From Hydractinia symbiolongicarpus (Eukaryota; Cnidaria; Hydrozoa; Anthoathecata; Hydractiniidae): a stretch of 64,000 nt of DNA. Positions within the stretch are counted from its first letter, which is position 1. Each line of letters opens with the position of its first letter. The notes beneath the pieces were generated by a model. That model had not been told where the DNA came from and searched no databases. It saw nothing but the letters and a program-made list of their open reading frames with translations. The DNA lies in NCBI RefSeq assembly GCF_029227915.1, contig NC_079881.1:23041501-23105500 (forward strand). Direction: 5' to 3'. The position numbers and the translations under genes were made by a program. Shown piece after piece: positions 63,001 through 64,000 of the stretch.

Positions 63001-64000
63001 GTTGCATTGCTTTTAACAGTGAAACGATTGACTGTGGGATTTAATTGAACTGATTCTGGAATGTGACCTTATAAATGTGATAAATCTGCCAATTGGACTG
63101 CAAGGAATAACATTCTTCTTAATGTGATATGATTGCTGGAATTCAGCGATTACATTAGGCTCTGTGGTAGTGCTTTATTTAAAAATTTAGATAAATAAAT
63201 CATTTTTTACTGTGGGACCAATCCTAGCCGTTAGTTCGCGTTGAAGAAATAGAGACAGTTTCAAAAACTACATTTCATTGATTTTCTAACGGTGTCAATC
63301 CGTTTGAGTTACAACGGTTGCGTCACATATTCGTACCAACATGTATTTAGTGACTTTTTTCCGATATTACTAAGTTGTATCGGTTTTAACAGTGAAGCGA
63401 TTGACTGTGGGACTTAATTAAACTAACTTTGGACTGTGACCTGATAAATGTGATAAATGAGACAATTGGACTCCAAGGAATAACATTCTTCTTAATTTGA
63501 TATGATTGCTGGAATTCAACGATTACATTAGGCTCTGTGGTAGCGCTTTATTTAAAAATTTAGATAAATAAATCATTTTTTACTGTGTTACCAATCCTAG
63601 CCGTTAGTTCGCGCTGAAGAAATACAGACAGTTTCAAAAACTACATTTCATTGTCTTTCTATCGGAGCCAATCCGTTGGAGTTGCAACAGTTGCGTCACA
63701 TATTCGTACCAACATGTATTTAGTGATTTTCTTCCGATATTACTAAGTTGCATTGCTTTTAACAGTGAAACGATTAACTGTGGGATTTAATTGAACTGAT
63801 TCTGGAATGTGACCTTATAAATGTGATAATTGAGCCCATTGGACTCCAAGGAATAACATTCTTCTTAATTTGATATGATTGCTGGAATTCAGCGATTACA
63901 TTAGGCTCTGTGGTAGCGCTTTATTTAAAAATTTAGATAAATAAATCATTTTTTACTGTGGGACCAATCCTAGCCGTTAGTTCGCGGTGAAGAAATACAG
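59816..64000. repeat. Array block 14: 1119-bp type HOR, continues past the window end
   Basis: Monomer starts are 60057, 60431, 60804, 61177, 61550, 61923, 62296, 62669, 63042, 63415 and 63788 (last unit incomplete). The 'aaactaacttt(t/g)gac' plus 'actgtgttacc' class lies at 60431, 61550, 62669 and 63415. 'aatctgccaattgga' with 'taatgtgatatg' marks 60804, 62296 and 63042. 'gttcgcggtgaag' marks 61923 and 63788. The steps are 1119, 1119 and 746 bp, so trimers and dimers of the same classes are interleaved. A few rare changes are shared, such as 'ttttaacactgaagcg' at 61520 and 62640. Confidence 0.88.

Larger units (their letters stand above)
1..64000. repeat. Satellite DNA array, about 373-bp monomer, 174 monomer starts
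   Basis: The window is head-to-tail satellite from end to end and continues past both edges. Landmarks recur in a fixed order in every full unit: TAATTGAAC (start, phase 0), ATTCTTCTTAATTTGA (about 75), GCTGGAA-TCAGCG (about 98), TAGCGCTTT (about 127), ACTGTGGGACCAATCC (about 168), CCGTTAG (about 187), CCGTTTGAGTTACAACGG (about 259), ATTCGTACCAACATGTA (about 288), and AACAGTGAAACG then GACTGTGGGA (about 345-372). Spacing is 372-374 bp in all but about fifteen units. GC is 36.7% over 58561-58920. No monomer is inverted, and no foreign insert, rRNA, tRNA or long open frame interrupts the array. Because 373 is one more than a multiple of three, a frame shifts register at each monomer and soon meets stops. 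I do not recognise the family. A heterochromatic, possibly centromeric, eukaryotic location is an inference from array size and unit length. Confidence 0.97.

Noticed and set aside
1-64000. Possible protein-coding frames
   Set aside because: Stops are dense in all frames. The 373-bp period shifts the frame by one each unit, so no long frame can run along the array. Short frames recur with the monomer and have no recognisable product.
1-64000. CRISPR array
   Set aside because: The repeats are contiguous 373-bp units of related sequence. There are no short direct repeats separated by unique spacers.
1-64000. Ribosomal DNA spacer or tandem 5S/tRNA cluster
   Set aside because: No rRNA or tRNA sequence, Pol III box pair or terminator T-run in a conserved place was recognised in the unit.
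1-64000. Assignment to a named satellite family or species
   Set aside because: I do not recognise the monomer, and length and base composition alone are not enough to name one. A database search with the consensus would decide this.

Overview
The whole 64 kb window is one uninterrupted tandem satellite array. I find no gene, RNA gene, transposable element or unique flanking sequence on either strand. The repeat unit is about 373 bp and AT-rich: I counted 36.7% GC over positions 58561-58920. Using the T of the motif TAATTGAAC (or its variants) as monomer start, I placed 174 starts, from position 4 to 63788. The spacing is 372-374 bp except for about fifteen odd units. All monomers run in the same direction. 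This is what a pericentromeric, centromeric or other heterochromatic block of a eukaryotic chromosome looks like, and 373 bp is about two nucleosome repeats. I do not recognise the monomer, and nothing here identifies the species.

Layout. Each monomer is a mosaic of three modules that exist in two main versions: a head (phase about 10-70), a middle (phase about 185-235) and a tail (phase about 300-330). Between the middle and the tail lies an almost invariant core of about 46 bp (263-308 in the first monomer). Blocks of monomers form higher-order repeats (HORs): 1-5.2 kb is an older, mixed block; 5.2-10.6 kb is a 2855-bp HOR; 10.6-14.8 kb repeats part of the first block at an offset of 11297 bp; 17.7-24 kb is a 2137-bp HOR; 24.7-27.7 kb is a 1492-bp tetramer; 28-41.9 kb is mixed; 41.9-46.6 kb is built on a 333-bp short monomer; 46.6-50.7 kb holds a 1118-bp trimer; 53.7-58.9 kb holds very recent 1492/2238-bp HORs; 59.8-64 kb holds a 1119-bp-type HOR.

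How it evolved. Short or long monomers (249, 272, 333, 436, 202 and 534 bp) mark out-of-register junctions. Several recur at exact HOR spacings, so they record rounds of unequal crossover and segmental amplification. Middle version beta ('gcacgcgctgaataaat' type) is common up to about 46.5 kb and then nearly vanishes, so the right third has been homogenised onto version alpha.

No new coding system is present. The points worth following are the recombination record, the invariant core with dyads and protein-site-like motifs, and the sharp domain boundaries.
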